From Undaria pinnatifida (lineage: Eukaryota; Sar; Phaeophyceae; Laminariales; Alariaceae): a stretch of 64,000 nucleotides of DNA. The position numbers and the translations under genes were made by a program. Numbering within the stretch: position 1 is the stretch's first letter; the number at the start of each line of letters is the position of its first letter. Location: the NCBI GenBank assembly GCA_012845835.1, contig JABAKD010000010.1, positions 12,423,973 to 12,487,972 on the forward strand, in the 5' to 3' direction. Below, one piece after another: positions 44,950 through 56,288 of this stretch. The notes below the pieces were generated by a model. The model was not told where the DNA came from and searched no databases. It worked only from the letters and a program-made list of their open reading frames with translations.

Positions 44950-47900
44950 CTCAGGACGGTGGTGTGGAAGCATCAAAGCCACAGGTGAAGAGCGGCGAGG
45001 TGGTGTCCGGAGGTAAAGGAATTTTCGTCATGCACCTGGGATAATCCGCGGTGGACAGCGCCATTAGCCGTTTCGCACGCCGCGGGCGGAAGAGGCGGCC
45101 CATTGGTCTGACGGCGTGCCGGACAAGCGATGGTAATATATCACGGGAAGTGTTGTAGTGGCCGAGACAGCACTCCAGTGAAGAACTGAGGAGTCTGACC
45201 CTGTGATTTTCGAAAACGACGTCGACAAAACATCGCGACACCACGACTGTGCTGATGGTCCATTGGTCGTTTAAGGTCAAAGCTGCTCGATCTTGAGGCG
45301 TTCGGAGGGTGGCACTGTGTCGTCGAGCATGAATTAGTAGGGGGGTGAAATGGTAGCGATTGAGGCAAGGACGAATTTGGAGAGGTCGGCAGGGAGAGTG
45401 CAACACTGTGGGATGTCGTCCATTCTTGCATCTAACGGCAGGATAGAGCGGTGGTTGGAGTATTTCCAGTCGTGTCGGAATGGAGGTCGATGTCAAGGAG
45501 CTTGATGTGCAGAGGAAATCCGATGCTCAAGCCGGTCCCGCACCGACGACGTTAAGCAGACCAACCCTGTTGAAGGATAAAGCCTCACCCTTGAACACGG
45601 TCGTGTCTGATCCTTGAAGGACTACGGCAAGTCGCAGTAGCTGCGCCGTAGATCCACGCACAGCCACCCGAAAGGGGCGGGGTTGGCGTAGTTGGCCAAA
45701 CGTGGGACGAAAGGTGGTGCTCCAAGCGGGAGATGGTGATGGCGTGATGTTCGTGGATGGTGAAATAGGAACACTGTTGACAACCGCTGGCGTAGTTACA
45801 GCACACCAGCTCAGCACGGCCCAGACCTTGACGTCCTCCAATGCCGGGGTGCCCAAAGCCAGGCGTCAAGGAAAATTGCGGCAATCATGCTATGTGTACG
45901 TCGCTCAAGGCCAATCCAGCAGCAGATGTGGTGAAGTTGCTGTTAGCAACGTTGATGCGAGGAACTTGCACGTCCCAACCGAACCTGTTCGTTGATCACC
46001 ATCACGAGGATCTGACCCGTCTTGTGGTTGACGCGCTTGACACCGACGTTGGTACCGGGGTAGTACGAGCTGGAGTTGCTCTTGCAGATGACAGGGGGCT
46101 GAGAGGTAGCGCGATTGCTTTTGTCGAGAATTTCAATGCATTTGCCAGAAAGGAGATACATTGTGGCTCCATAAGCAGATGTAGCGGCCGGCGTGGATGC
46201 CGATACTGCCAATGCCGGCGAACTGTGCGTCGATAACGGGGTTCCTGCTGGCACCACGATTGAAGCACAGAGAAAGGTACCCGCGCCGTGGTGTGGTAGG
46301 TAAGGGTTCGTTTTTTTTCAGTCGGGCTGATGGCAACACCAGAACCGTGAGAAAGTGATACGAAAAGGTTTCGGCCGGCGACTCGTTTGACGGAGGCGCT
46401 TTTTGCTCTTGGCATGTATGGTATAGTGTCAGAGCCACCCACGGGCAAATCCATACCACCCCATCAGAAAAAAGGTGATGTTATCATACTAAGCGTACAG
46501 ACGACGGGAAACGGGGTTGTGGCACACGCGAAGAACCCATGGACGGATCACGTCGAAGATTTTAGACGCTCGCGGTTGATTAGTGGAGCGTGTTCGCCGG
46601 GAAGGTCTCTATAAGAGCCGGTCGCCCCGTTGGCGTATCAGGTTACGCTCGAGCCTGGTATAGGTCAGTTCCGTGAGTTCGAGCCCCGCCGAGTGCATAC
46701 TCGTATAAATTCGTTGGGACTTTTTCTTGTGCACAAATTGACTTGTGGAAAGCGCGAGAGCGTGTAGCAACACTCGATGAAAAATCAACGAGCAGTGGGA
46801 TTGCCGAACCCTATGCGCGATAAAAATTGAAGGCAAGAACCGGGGGGAAGAAGGGACGACACCTGTGACCACGGCTTGTCCAGAAGCTGGAAAGTAGGAG
46901 TGTGCGAAAAAAAATAAAATAATAATAATACCACCGTTTTTTTGGGTGTCGTGAGTAGCGATTGAACGAGGAAAACGGTGTCGCTCTCGATGGTGTAAAA
47001 TCGACCTCTAGTATCGAGAGCGACAATTTGAGGACGCTGTGACGCATGCGATGATAGGAGTACACCTACATTTTCTAAGGTTCCCCCGCTTACTTGAGGA
47101 ACGCCATATAGTTCACACCCAAAAACTGACCAAGACAAAACTTGTGCGTTCACGCTCGATGAACAACCTCATCGCCTAGGTTTATGGCGGAGTGCAATTG
47201 TACAGCACGAAGGAGTATTCTAACAACAGTGCGTGGTTTCCCGTCTGAGGGCCCCCGTCGCTCGTAACGGTTCTGTCAAAAGTGCCATGAAATCTCCCTA
47301 TCGTACCGCGCGTCCTGCGGGCGGAGAGACGAGGGGACACAACTCGCTCGGTTCGCCATCGGGGGTGAAGAAGAGCCAAAGGAGAGGCGTCGAAAGGTGG
47401 CCGATCACCAGGGTACGATGTGTTGCTCACAACCCCCATCCCTTTGCGTGTGTAGCGCTCGAAAAGAGCGGAAGGAGTGGCCATAGTTAGGCTCGGCGGT
47501 AGACTCTGGGAGAAGAACTTGACGGAAGTTATCTTGACCAGATTGTTGAAGACGGGTTTTGGGCCGACGGAAACAGGTTGGAGAAATTTTCTGCACGCGT
47601 CGACGGCAGTAGAGGTCGGGGCAAGGTTTTTTTAGGAAGCGGAGAGACACCACGCTCCGTTGCGTTGGTCGTAGATGTGACAATTCGAGCAACTCTATGG
47701 GTGATGACTATTTCGCACAGCTGTCGGCGAGCGGCGGTAGCGAGGGGCGTTGCCACTGGTGCCCGGTGGTATCAACGGCAGTCCGGGGTGTTCCAGAGGC
47801 AGCGGCAGTGCGATTTCAGGTCTGATACTATGTCAGATCAGAAGGAGGTCTGGAAGCGGATCCGATGTCACAACGGTAGATTGTGGGGTGACGATAGATG

Positions 47901-48745
47901 GCCCACACGTTTAGCAAGGGGGAAGGTCAACGTCCGCAGCGCCCTTCACGGAGTTAGTTGAGGTGTCGGCATCAGAGACGTAAACGGAAACATGCGCGAC
48001 GAAGGAGCTGATGGTCAGGTTGGTGGTGGTTACGAGTGGCGTACGATAACATCTCCCAAGCCAGTACCACCGAAGGGCAGTGGCAGCGTAGTCGTTGCGG
48101 GATCTGTGGAAGATTTAACGAGTCCATCGAAGCCAAAGTATAAGTATGAAAGGGTTTCAAAAAGCGATACGACAAGCTTGGATTAGCTGGACCCCGACGA
48201 TGTCGGGTGGGTGAGAGTGGTTGATCGAGATCGATCGAAGTCGGTGGCAAGTTGAGAAAGGCAGGAGAGAAAACCGATGCTGCCGTTTGTGGAATAGTGT
48301 TGACATTTGGCACGTACGTGAGTAGAAAACAATTCCAAGAAGCACAAGCTGCGGGCGTGGTGCTCGCCAGCCTTGACGATGTGCTCGAGAGCCTTACAAT
48401 CAGAGCCAATGTGAGATTGGATGGGCCATAGCAGCCACGGAAGCTCTTAGTAGCCCAGACGATGTTTCTGCGGGTAGCCTCGGGATTCAAGGGGGTCCGG
48501 GAACGTTTGGAGTTGAGGGCGGCGCCGTGGCTGATGAAGACGATGGAGCAGGAGGCGTGACGGCGCTTTTTCTTACTCGAGAGTGGCGGAGAAGCTTTTG
48601 TGGCTGACGCTGCAATCGAAGCAGTAGGGGCTGGAGCGGTCGGCAAAAACATTCCACGGGGGTAAATCCAAAATCGGAAAGTGGCAAGGTCCCGACGGAG
48701 TCGCGGACGGCGGCTACCGTTTTCTTCGGCACGAAGTACCGCCAT
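44950..48745 (-). pseudogene. Large unrecognised degenerate coding block, split by a SINE
   Basis: The minus strand shows many long frames that hand over to each other: 48745-47972 (257 codons, from an ATG), several between 47960 and 47180, 47153-46940 (SVFGCELYGVPQVSGGTL..., RFYTIESDTVFLV), 46450-45943 (AVSASTPAATSAYGATMYLL, SYYPGTNVGVKRVNHKTGQI) and 45856-45527 (RPFRVAVRGSTAQLLRLAVV). Frames are Ser/Thr/Pro-rich with beta-like stretches. I match none to a family. The pattern suggests one or two old multi-kilobase frames decayed by indels, such as a retroelement or an integrated virus-like gene. A SINE (46620-46930) interrupts it, so it predates that insertion. Confidence 0.35.
46620..46930 (+). 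mobile_element. SINE copy 4, full length
   Basis: The head GGTCGCCCCGTTGGCGTATC, box B GTTCGAGCC, the common body and an A/AATAAT tail. It interrupts the degenerate coding block. Confidence 0.88.
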
Positions 48746-49199
48746 GCCCCGGCACGGATTTACTGAGGCGTACGCGCGGAGATCAACCAGAGAAAACTTC
48801 GCAGAAGTAATAAATATCTGGTAGTAATAGTGGACGCCGCCAAGGAGATAATGTTCCTGGTAGTCTATCTACCGTCGTTGGCATGGGCGTGCTGGTAAGG
48901 ACCACCATCGTTTCACAATCACGAGGTATGGCAGACGCGTGCTGTTTGGGACGGCCAGCACGCCCAGCTCACAGGGAAGGGAAGCAACCGCGATATCCCA
49001 GTCCTTTGCAGGATTATAATCGCTGTCTCCGGGGGTTCTGAAAGGGCTTCCTTGAGGGCCCCAATATCAGGCTAAGGATAAAATTCGGAGGGTCAATTCG
49101 AGGCTCCCAATGGCGGCTCTGGAAGAAGGAAGAAGCTCGCCATTAAATAGGAAGTGTCGTGGTCGCATAGGTTCACGGCTATCTAATTTGCAAATTTTC
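48746..49199. other. No recognised feature
   Basis: Mixed sequence between the degenerate block and the LINE fragment. Confidence 0.4.
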
Positions 49200-49905
49200 C
49201 CCCTGTAACATCAGTCTAATTTCGTTATCTCTTCCTCTAACACATTCCATCCCCCCCTGTGCAGTTCACATTCGCGCACCGTGTGGCTTCTACTCTCGTC
49301 TGCGTCGCCACAAGGGCAGCTCTGTGCGCTTTCTTCCTCCTCCACTCTACTACTGGTATCTCTCTTTATTCTTCCTGGCAGATCCAGGTCCCCTGCACGA
49401 AAATGAAGTAACCTTTTCGCGTAGTACATTGGGCCGTTCAAACACGTGTTCATCCCCATATTTTAATGTAACTCCCCGTATACCTCTAAATATTTTTCCT
49501 CATGCACCTTTTTTAGCGCTAGCCTATCCCTTATTTCTATCCTTTCCTTTTCTTCTGTCTTGTGCTCCCTAATCTTCTCTACGGACAGCAACTCTTCTTG
49601 GTTTCCTCCTAGGTCTTTCCATACTTTGTCGACTACGCTACCCTAGCTTCTTCCAGCTCGCCCTTTTGTAATACATATACAGCCCTATCAGCTATTGCTG
49701 GCAACCTCTTTTTTGGCATGTTCCTTGCTTTATATTGCCATTTCAACTTTCTCAGGTCTATATTTGTTTTAAGTTGGCACTTTCCCAGTTCTGCTCTTAG
49801 GCCATCTCTTATAATAAACTGATTCTGAAAACCGAAAATTATGGTTTCATCACCTTTGCAGGCGTATTTGACCCGGGTAGAGGGAGAGCCGCGCCCGCTC
49901 TTCTC
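49200..49905 (-). pseudogene. LINE 3' fragment (C-terminal region of a non-LTR polyprotein)
   Basis: The minus strand near 49880-49690 reads LKTNIDLRKLKWQYKARNMP(K)KRLPAI in a broken frame. The frame 49459-49211 reads GMNTCLNGP...YAKRLLHFRAGDLDLPGR, then SCPCGDADESRSHTVRECEL (a C-x-C...H...C cluster), then GWNVLEEEITKLD. This order is the known C-terminal end of a widespread non-LTR element type (GDLDLP, CPCG...ESR.H...ECE, LEEEM). It differs from the LINE at 20-22 kb. The frame breaks between the two blocks; 5' parts are missing, as in a truncated insertion. Confidence 0.85.
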
Positions 49906-50175
49906 AAAGCCCGACTACGAAGCCTTTTTGCGAGACGCATCCAATGACGTTTGCCGTTTTTTCAGGGGAGGAGTATGATTTTTTTCGATACACCGTCGTG
50001 TCCTCCAAATCAGTTTCGGACGCCATTTACCCGAAAAACAGGCCATTTTTTTCGGATGAAACTGCGATCTATATCCGAAACTGGGTTTGCCTTATTTTTT
50101 GTTCTAGAATTTTTCAAACTGACATCCTGAACAAACGGAACGTCATTGGATGCGTCTCGTATAAGAGATGGGCTT
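49906..50175. mobile_element. MITE with 21-bp perfect terminal inverted repeats
   Basis: CGAGACGCATCCAATGACGTT at 49931-49951 is exactly complementary to 50139-50159. Similarity may extend outwards to AAGCCC at both ends. Inside, CAGTTTCGGA and TCCGAAACTG form a nested inverted pair. No coding sequence. It abuts the truncated LINE fragment. Confidence 0.75.
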
Positions 50176-50519
50176 AGTACTGTATTGCTCATCGGGAGGC
50201 GGGGGCGAAATTTGGTGACTGGTGGGGGAAAAACGGCGAAAAAAGAAGAGCGCCGTGATGTCATGACGAAGCTGAGCCTGCTTGCTGTGTCCAGGCAAAG
50301 ATGATGCGCGTAGACCGCTAAAACAAAACTTCGCAACCGATGACGCAGAGCTCCAGTTGTTGTTTTGTCAACGTTACGAGCGGCGTTCCGCCATCGGATG
50401 GTCGCTCGTAGCCCGTGCGAATGGTGCCAGGTTGATGCACACGCTGGGTATTGCCAGATTGTATATGGGACGAGTAGATTATACTGCTGTATTGGACAAT
50501 GCGGGCCCAGGCTACTGTG

Positions 50520-50830
50520 GGGAGGTCACTTTCGGGCCCTTTTTTTTCGCGTGCTATGATAGAGGTAGCGTTTTTCGTTTGAAATGTTTTCTGAAGGACG
50601 GGGCTCCTTAACCCAAAATCGTCGGAAAATACGCCCCCTTAATTTTTGCGTGATTCTCGTTGTGTACCTAGTCCACGGGAGTTTTCATCCTGTAGCAGTT
50701 TTTCTTTTCTCCAAATTAGGCTTTGGGCTAAGAAGGACACGTCTTAAGCTCCGAAAATGAGGGGTAGTATTAAGAAAAAAAGTGGTGCACCTCTATCGTA
50801 GCACGCGTCTGACCCCCTGCTTGCGATCCC
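50520..50830 (+). repeat. Dispersed repeat with CACCTCTATCGTAGCACGCG end, copy 2
   Basis: AAAATCGTCGGAAAATACGC, CCACGGGAGTTTTC and CACCTCTATCGTAGCACGCG match 44219-44455 in order; the terminal block also occurs at 9828-9850. Confidence 0.5.
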
Positions 50831-50839
50831 AAGCTTTCA

Positions 50840-51275
50840 TGCTGTTATACTTGGCGATACAAATCCGCAATGGAATGTTGAGCTACGCTGCGCCGAAGAA
50901 ATCCCTAAAACATTTTTGCCAGTGAGGTACAGAGTCACTCGTGCGAGTGGCTCACACCCGGTAGTGAAAATATCAGGGCTTTTCACGGTTCAGATCGCTT
51001 CTTGGTATGGTATACCGTACCAGTCGGATCGGGTCGGGGTGACCCGGCTCGACCCGTGATACTTGAAAAACCTCCTGACCCGACTCGACCCGACCCGTGA
51101 GACACCGAAGAACACCTGACCCGACTCGACCCGACCCGTGAGACACCGAAGAAACACCTGACCCGACCCGACTCGACCAGCGAGTTTGAAAATGTCATGA
51201 CCCGTGAAAAGCCCTGGAAAATAGGGGTATATCGTATAATCCCCCCTAGCGTAGCCTTGTACTACGCACAACAGA
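50840..51275 (+). repeat. Direct repeat D, copy 1 (interrupted)
   Basis: AATGGAATG, GAGCTACGCTGCGCCGAA, ACTCGTGCGAGTGGCTCA and ACCCGGTAGTGAAAA occur also at 52355-52510. After the MITE insertion, AGGGGTATATCGTATAAT and CCCCCCTA..CGTAGCCTTG continue the match (52495-52540). Confidence 0.85.
50974..51216. mobile_element. hAT-like MITE of GACCCG composition, complete copy with target duplication
   Basis: 243 bp with ends CAGGGCTTTTCACGG and CCGTGAAAAGCCCTG. It is flanked by GAAAATAT and GAAAATAG, an 8-bp duplication with one mismatch. hAT elements start with CAGGG-like ends and make 8-bp duplications. The body is three to four ~45-bp units (CTGACCCGACTCGACCCGAC, GTGAGACACCGAAGAA). The repeat D paralogue at 52355-52510 lacks it, giving an empty site. 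Confidence 0.85.
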
Positions 51276-51689
51276 ATTTGGACACATACCACGGTAGAGG
51301 TGTACGGTTTTTCCCTCTGAGACTCATGAACACTTGAGGAGCTCTAAACCTCGTCCAAAAACTGGTCTTGAGATACATAGAAAGAGATAACAATCCCATG
51401 GTCTACGCATACAGCAAAAACATGTTGTAGGACGAGAACGGCATTCCTTCCGACGATTTTTGAGTCAAGGATCTCGGTCATTCACAAAAAAAGTTTTACC
51501 CCAAAAGTGCTACGTACCCTTACCGTGGCAGGCATGTGTTGGCAGCATTCAGTGTTCCTACACAGGTGCAAAGGTGTGAAACGGTCCTATAACGAGTGTC
51601 GGCATTTTTTTTGTTGGCGGTGGAAAGACAATGGGTCAGGGGTCAGTGCACGGCAATTTAGGGACCAAGGCTACGGTGGGGGGAGGTAC

Positions 51690-51850
51690 TCAGTTTGTGC
51701 ATGGCCGTAGTCGTGTGACATTAGACCCTCGCATCCCTACTATGCCGGGACGGAGCACGTCGGGTTTGCACCAACCAGGCAGGCATTGCTTGCACCAAGC
51801 GCGAAGCGCCATGAGGTGTTCGACGAGTCGCACGAAGGGTGAACTGCATC
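51690..51850. repeat. Element copy shared with 35400-35560
   Basis: ATTAGACCCTCGCATCCC, TGCCGGGACGGAGC and TGCACCAAGCGCGA align with 35.4 kb in the same orientation. Confidence 0.5.
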
Positions 51851-52354
51851 TTTCCAAGAACCGCTCGGAATACGGACTTCGGCACCTTGTGCCTACTTTC
51901 TTGTTTTTTGTCATCCCTGACAGCGCCAATGAGTTATACGTTGTTTTTTGGTGTGACCACTCCAGAGACAGCAATGAGTGTTACTATGTAACTCCCTCGT
52001 GGGTGCCTTACCAATTTCACACTACGTGATGCAATCATTCCCTTTGGGCGGAGGTAGGGTTCTCCACCCCGCACAATATGATCTACTCGATAACCATCAC
52101 GGTGACCGCCAAAAAAAACAACAACAACAATAACAACGACAAAACGGTACCCTGGCCGTCTAGCTCACGCAGTGATTGGCATGTTTTACAGCGTCGTCGA
52201 CAACCAACGCCAGCCCCAATATACACATGACGTTTTACAGCGTCGGTGCAATTGAGGCCAACTATTATACGGAAGGGGGGTCACTTTTGGGGCTTTTTCT
52301 CTCAGTGGATCGGGGTTACTCGCGCGAGTGATCCCCCGTGCTCCTTTGTAATCT

Positions 52355-52540
52355 TAATCTATCGTGCTGTTTCAACGATATCAATCCTCAATGGAATGGT
52401 TAGCTACGCTGCGCCGAACAAACCGCCGAAAGTCTTTTCGTCCGTGGGGTACGGAGTTACTCGTGCGAGTGGCTCAAACCCGGTAGTGAAAAATGGGGGT
52501 ATATCATAACATCATCATAACATCCCCCCTACTAATACCG
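52355..52540 (+). repeat. Direct repeat D, copy 2 (uninterrupted)
   Basis: Empty-site paralogue of 50840-51275. A related perfect palindrome, ACTCGCGCGAGT, lies just upstream at 52318-52329; the copies have ACTCGTGCGAGT. Confidence 0.8.
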
Positions 52541-52560
52541 TAGCCTTGGTCTAACACACT

Positions 52561-52785
52561 GTGACAGAAGGCGATGTACGTTTTAGAATTGACAACCTAT
52601 TTTTTGTGTTGGAAGCTAAAGCTGTAACTGGCGACGCCCCAAACCGGATGTCTCTTGAGCTGACATCGTTGTTCGCAATTGGTACAGACGCGGCGGGGTT
52701 ACAGGCAGTCGAAAGAAATGTAACCGAAACTGCGGCGGAATTAATAAGTGGCTCGTGTTGTGGAGTGATCTGCGCAGATGTGTAA
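52561..52785 (+). pseudogene. Possible decayed gene with a PD-(D/E)XK-like motif
   Basis: The frame has no ATG at its start but reads EGDVRFRIDNLFFVLEAKAV, GDAPNRMSLELTSLFAIGTD and AVERNVTETAAELISGSCC. The ID-x(6)-EAK spacing is that of PD-(D/E)XK nuclease folds, where Asp, Glu and Lys bind metal. The frame ends in the following duplication, whose first copy continues with MNCRIYHVIA (52824 on) and second with MNCRIYHVIALYDGRPIMAM (53254-53529). Stops separate them. I cannot identify the family; it may be a fragment of a multi-copy gene. Confidence 0.35.
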
Positions 52786-53505
52786 GCTATAGACAAGACG
52801 TGACACGGTGTCAGTTCTCTCATGAATTGCAGGATATATCATGTCATAGCTCCGTGTGATGGCCGGCACATAATGGCGATGCTTCAGGAAAGCATCGCAC
52901 ATCCGACAAAGGCCTATGTTAGTGTGTTCTTTAGAGTTTTATGCTTGTTTTTTTCTGCGTGATGTTGAGAGACGAATAATGGAGAAATTCATGACATGCC
53001 GTGAGCCATGGAGGAGGTCGACCAACCAGCACCGACACCCTGCGTCCGTACACACATAACATTTGGCACCGTCGGCAGGTTAGTTTAGAATAGCCGCATC
53101 TTCGATTTCCCTTCCGATTTCTGGATATTTCGTTGGGTCATCTGATGATCATGTGATCTGCATCTACGACTATTCAGGGTGGGCTAATGTTATGGAGTGA
53201 TCCGCGTAGATGTGTAAGATATAGATAAGGCGTGACACGATGTCAGTTATCTGATGAACTGCAGGATATATCATGTCATAGCTTTGTATGATGGTCGGCC
53301 CATAATGGCGATGCTTCACAAAAACATCGCACATCCGATCAGTGCCTCTTTTAGTGTGCTCTTTAGTCTAGAGTATTATGTTTGGCCCTTTCTGTGTGAT
53401 ATTGAGAGACGAATTAATGGAGCAATTATTGAGATGCCATGCGCCATGGAGGAGAGCGACCAACCAGCACCGACACCCTGCGTCCCCACGGGATACCTTT
53501 ACACT
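52755..53505 (+). repeat. ~420-bp tandem duplication
   Basis: 52755-53045 and 53178-53480 share GGAGTGATC(T/C)GCG, GATGTGTAAG, GCAGGATATATCATGTCATA, AATGGCGATGCTTCA and CGACCAACCAGCACCGACAC. The second copy keeps a 91-codon frame (53254-53529); the first is broken. Confidence 0.85.
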
Positions 53506-55128
53506 CGGGCACGAAGCTCGAAGCTCTGAGCTCTTGACTCGTGGCTTCTGGTCTATGGATGGCGTGCTCGCGTGACTCCGTGACCAGTGAGAAGAGTGGG
53601 GGCGCGAGCTGCTGCTGCCGCTGTAGCCAGCGGCCCCTATGGTATGTTGCCCTTGAGGGTGATCACTGCTTTGTGCTCCTGACAACTGCACACCCGTTCT
53701 GGGGAGTAACAAAAAAGTTCGAATTTTAGAGTAGAATCACTTTAGGGATTGGAAAAAAAAAGTTATCACGGCAGTGCAGTACGACGTAGTAGCTAGTTGT
53801 ATTATACGTAAATATTGCACCAGTCGGTATGCTGTCCGCATGTTCGCATCCACCTGGTATGAAACAACGAGCAGGATGCGAGGTACGTACGTGCGTGCGA
53901 CTCGTGGCTTCTCTTTCTTGCCCTCTGCTTCTCCTTCTCGGTAGTGCGATGTGTACGATGCATGGTGCATGATGCACCACATGATAATGGTGTGATCACG
54001 CTGCTAGATGATTGATTGATGAACCGCTGAGCGGCGAAAAAAAATGATCAGAACCCTTGTGGGGGACCGTCGTTGGCCACTTCAGGTAGTAGCCACAGGA
54101 AACAAAACGGTGACTCCCGAGAGCGTCGTCCCTGTTAACTGTTGACATGTCTGGGGGACTTGCAAACCGCTACTCATGCATTTATGCCGTGCGACGTACG
54201 CATGCAACAACTCGCGGCGCTTCTTCTCCTGCGGGGCAACGACCAACGACTAAAATCTGACATGCCACGTTGATTGAGTTCATGTAGGGAACGCGCGTAC
54301 GCAACGTTATACCTGGTAGGCTACGATACAACAACGGTCTAAAACAATTTAATCGTACCGGTAGCTCGTACCTTGAATGATGCCAGTAGTTAATTTGTAC
54401 GTCGACATCTGTCATCAGTAAATAAGCGTAGCTAGTGTCATGTGGCCATATTTTTATTTGGACTGCAACGCGGAGACTGCCACACGTTACACCCCAATCA
54501 CCCACCACACCCAAACGCGCCCGCCGCTCGGCCAATCCACATACCGCAACAGTGTATGCACACTCGTGGCAGCAGTCCGAAGTCTGAGAGACCGGGGGCC
54601 TGCGGGGGGTGCGCGGCGCAAGGTCCACGCACAAACGTCGAAACGCCATACAACAATGATTCATGGTTCTTGTGAACTTTGCTTCGTCAGGCGCGAAAGG
54701 TTCCGATCTCGCGGTGGTCACAAAACACAGGAAAACATCCTGGGATCGTGCCCGGTCCGCTGCTGCCGTCTGTGCGGCTGGCTAGGAATTGCAGCATTTC
54801 CGCGGTGTTTGCATACACGAGCGTGTGGGAAAATGAATACGTCGGCAACACAGCCGCCCCTGATTCTCCTTGGCAGCTTGACCCCACGCCGACTTTGATA
54901 CCACTCAGACCTGGACCCTCCAAACTGACCCTGGATACATAATTAGCAGCCGACAGATTCCACTTTCTTGGTACCTACCCTCCCACGTCGACCTAACGCA
55001 CCAAAATCGAGGTGTTTTACCTAACGGCAACGGCAAAAACGGGAACACTAAACCAGTATGTAATGCTTGCCTGACCTGTAGTTTTCTCCCGCAAGTTCGG
55101 GTCTGCAACTACTCGCACCCGTGCTGCT
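53506..55128. other. No recognised gene
   Basis: Frames of 60-180 codons on both strands match nothing known to me. No repeats with paralogues were seen. Confidence 0.35.
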
Positions 55129-55443
55129 GTGCTCCCGTGCTATCAAAATACGTATTTTCGCATCCCAACGGGTTTACGAGGTGCTACCAATCCCGCCGTG
55201 AAACGTGAAATGTACCGTAGGATGCTCGAGTACCTCGAGTACCATAGCTATGCGACAAAAAAAGTGCAATCTCGCGTGTCATACGTTCGAAACGCACCGC
55301 AAAACATGCTCGATAGCCGCCAAAACAGTACCGCTTTTTTCAAATTTCAAGTTTCGAAGATTTTGCCACGAAGATATGCCGTGACTTTCGTAAAAACGTG
55401 TTTGCATGGTCTCCCAAATGCAGACAAACCTGTGATATTTTGA
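55129..55443 (+). CDS. Unrecognised 104-codon open frame
   Basis: The frame opens without a certain ATG (first internal Met in REMYRRML). It has a helical, Tyr/Arg-rich region (REMYRRMLEYLEYHSYATKK) and ends VTFVKTCLHGLPNADK. There is no domain I recognise, no neighbours of known function and no splice signals that I could confirm. It could be a chance frame. Confidence 0.2.
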   Translation: MLPCYQNTYFRIPTGLRGATNPAVKREMYRRMLEYLEYHSYATKKVQSRVSYVRNAPQNMLDSRQNSTAFFKFQVSKILPRRYAVTFVKTCLHGLPNADKPVIF

Positions 55444-55759
55444 TAATTTCACCCCTATGGCGGGTGCTAATCTATGGGGTGTTAAATCTACAAACAGTAG
55501 GCCCGGTGCTTACGAGGTTGGACCTTACGCCCGATAAAGCAGAAGTACCAGGTAGTTCGAAACAACCATTCTGCTGAAAGAAGAGTTCTCGCAAGCAACC
55601 CGGCAAACAAGCACGATTCTGTGATTCCTGACAGTCATCTTGGTGACTTCATACACCTAAACCGTTGTTGCATTTATATTCAAACAACACATGCAAGCCT
55701 TAGACGTGCCTTTTTCAGAATGCCACGTCTTTTAAACCAAGACTACCACGGATAACTCA

Positions 55760-56135
55760 ACACAATGTCTTCAAAGAACACCTTCACAGCATACCTTCAA
55801 ATCATATCTTCAAAGTAGATATTCAAATCACCTTGAAAGCATATCTTCAAAGCGTGTCTTTAAAATCATGTCTTCAAATCATAGCTTGAAACCATATATT
55901 GAAATCGATATTCAAAGCATATCTCCAAATTACATCTTTAAAACGTACCTTCGAAGCACATCTTTAAATCACATCTTCCAATCACATCTTCAAGCTTTTC
56001 TATCTTCAAATAACATCTGCGAATCACATCTCCAAAGCATATCTTCAAACGCCATCTTCGAAAAATCTCTTCGAATCACATCTTTGACGCCCATCTTCAA
56101 AATCAAATCTTCAAATCATGTCTTCAAACGCCTCC
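55760..56135. repeat. ~16-bp degenerate tandem repeat
   Basis: AAATCATATCTTCAAA-like units run for about 370 bp with many changes. The plus-strand frame 55868-56152 is an artefact of the array. Confidence 0.8.
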
Positions 56136-56288
56136 TCGCCATTCATCTGTAAAGCGCCCGGGCGATGAAAGAGCGAGCGGCAGAGGGGCAGGGAAAAGGG
56201 GGCGCTCGAGTTAGACCCAATCCCACGACTCGAGGTAGACCTACTTCCGGTACATTCGAAACCTAGTTCTGTCCCCAGCATCCGTCAT

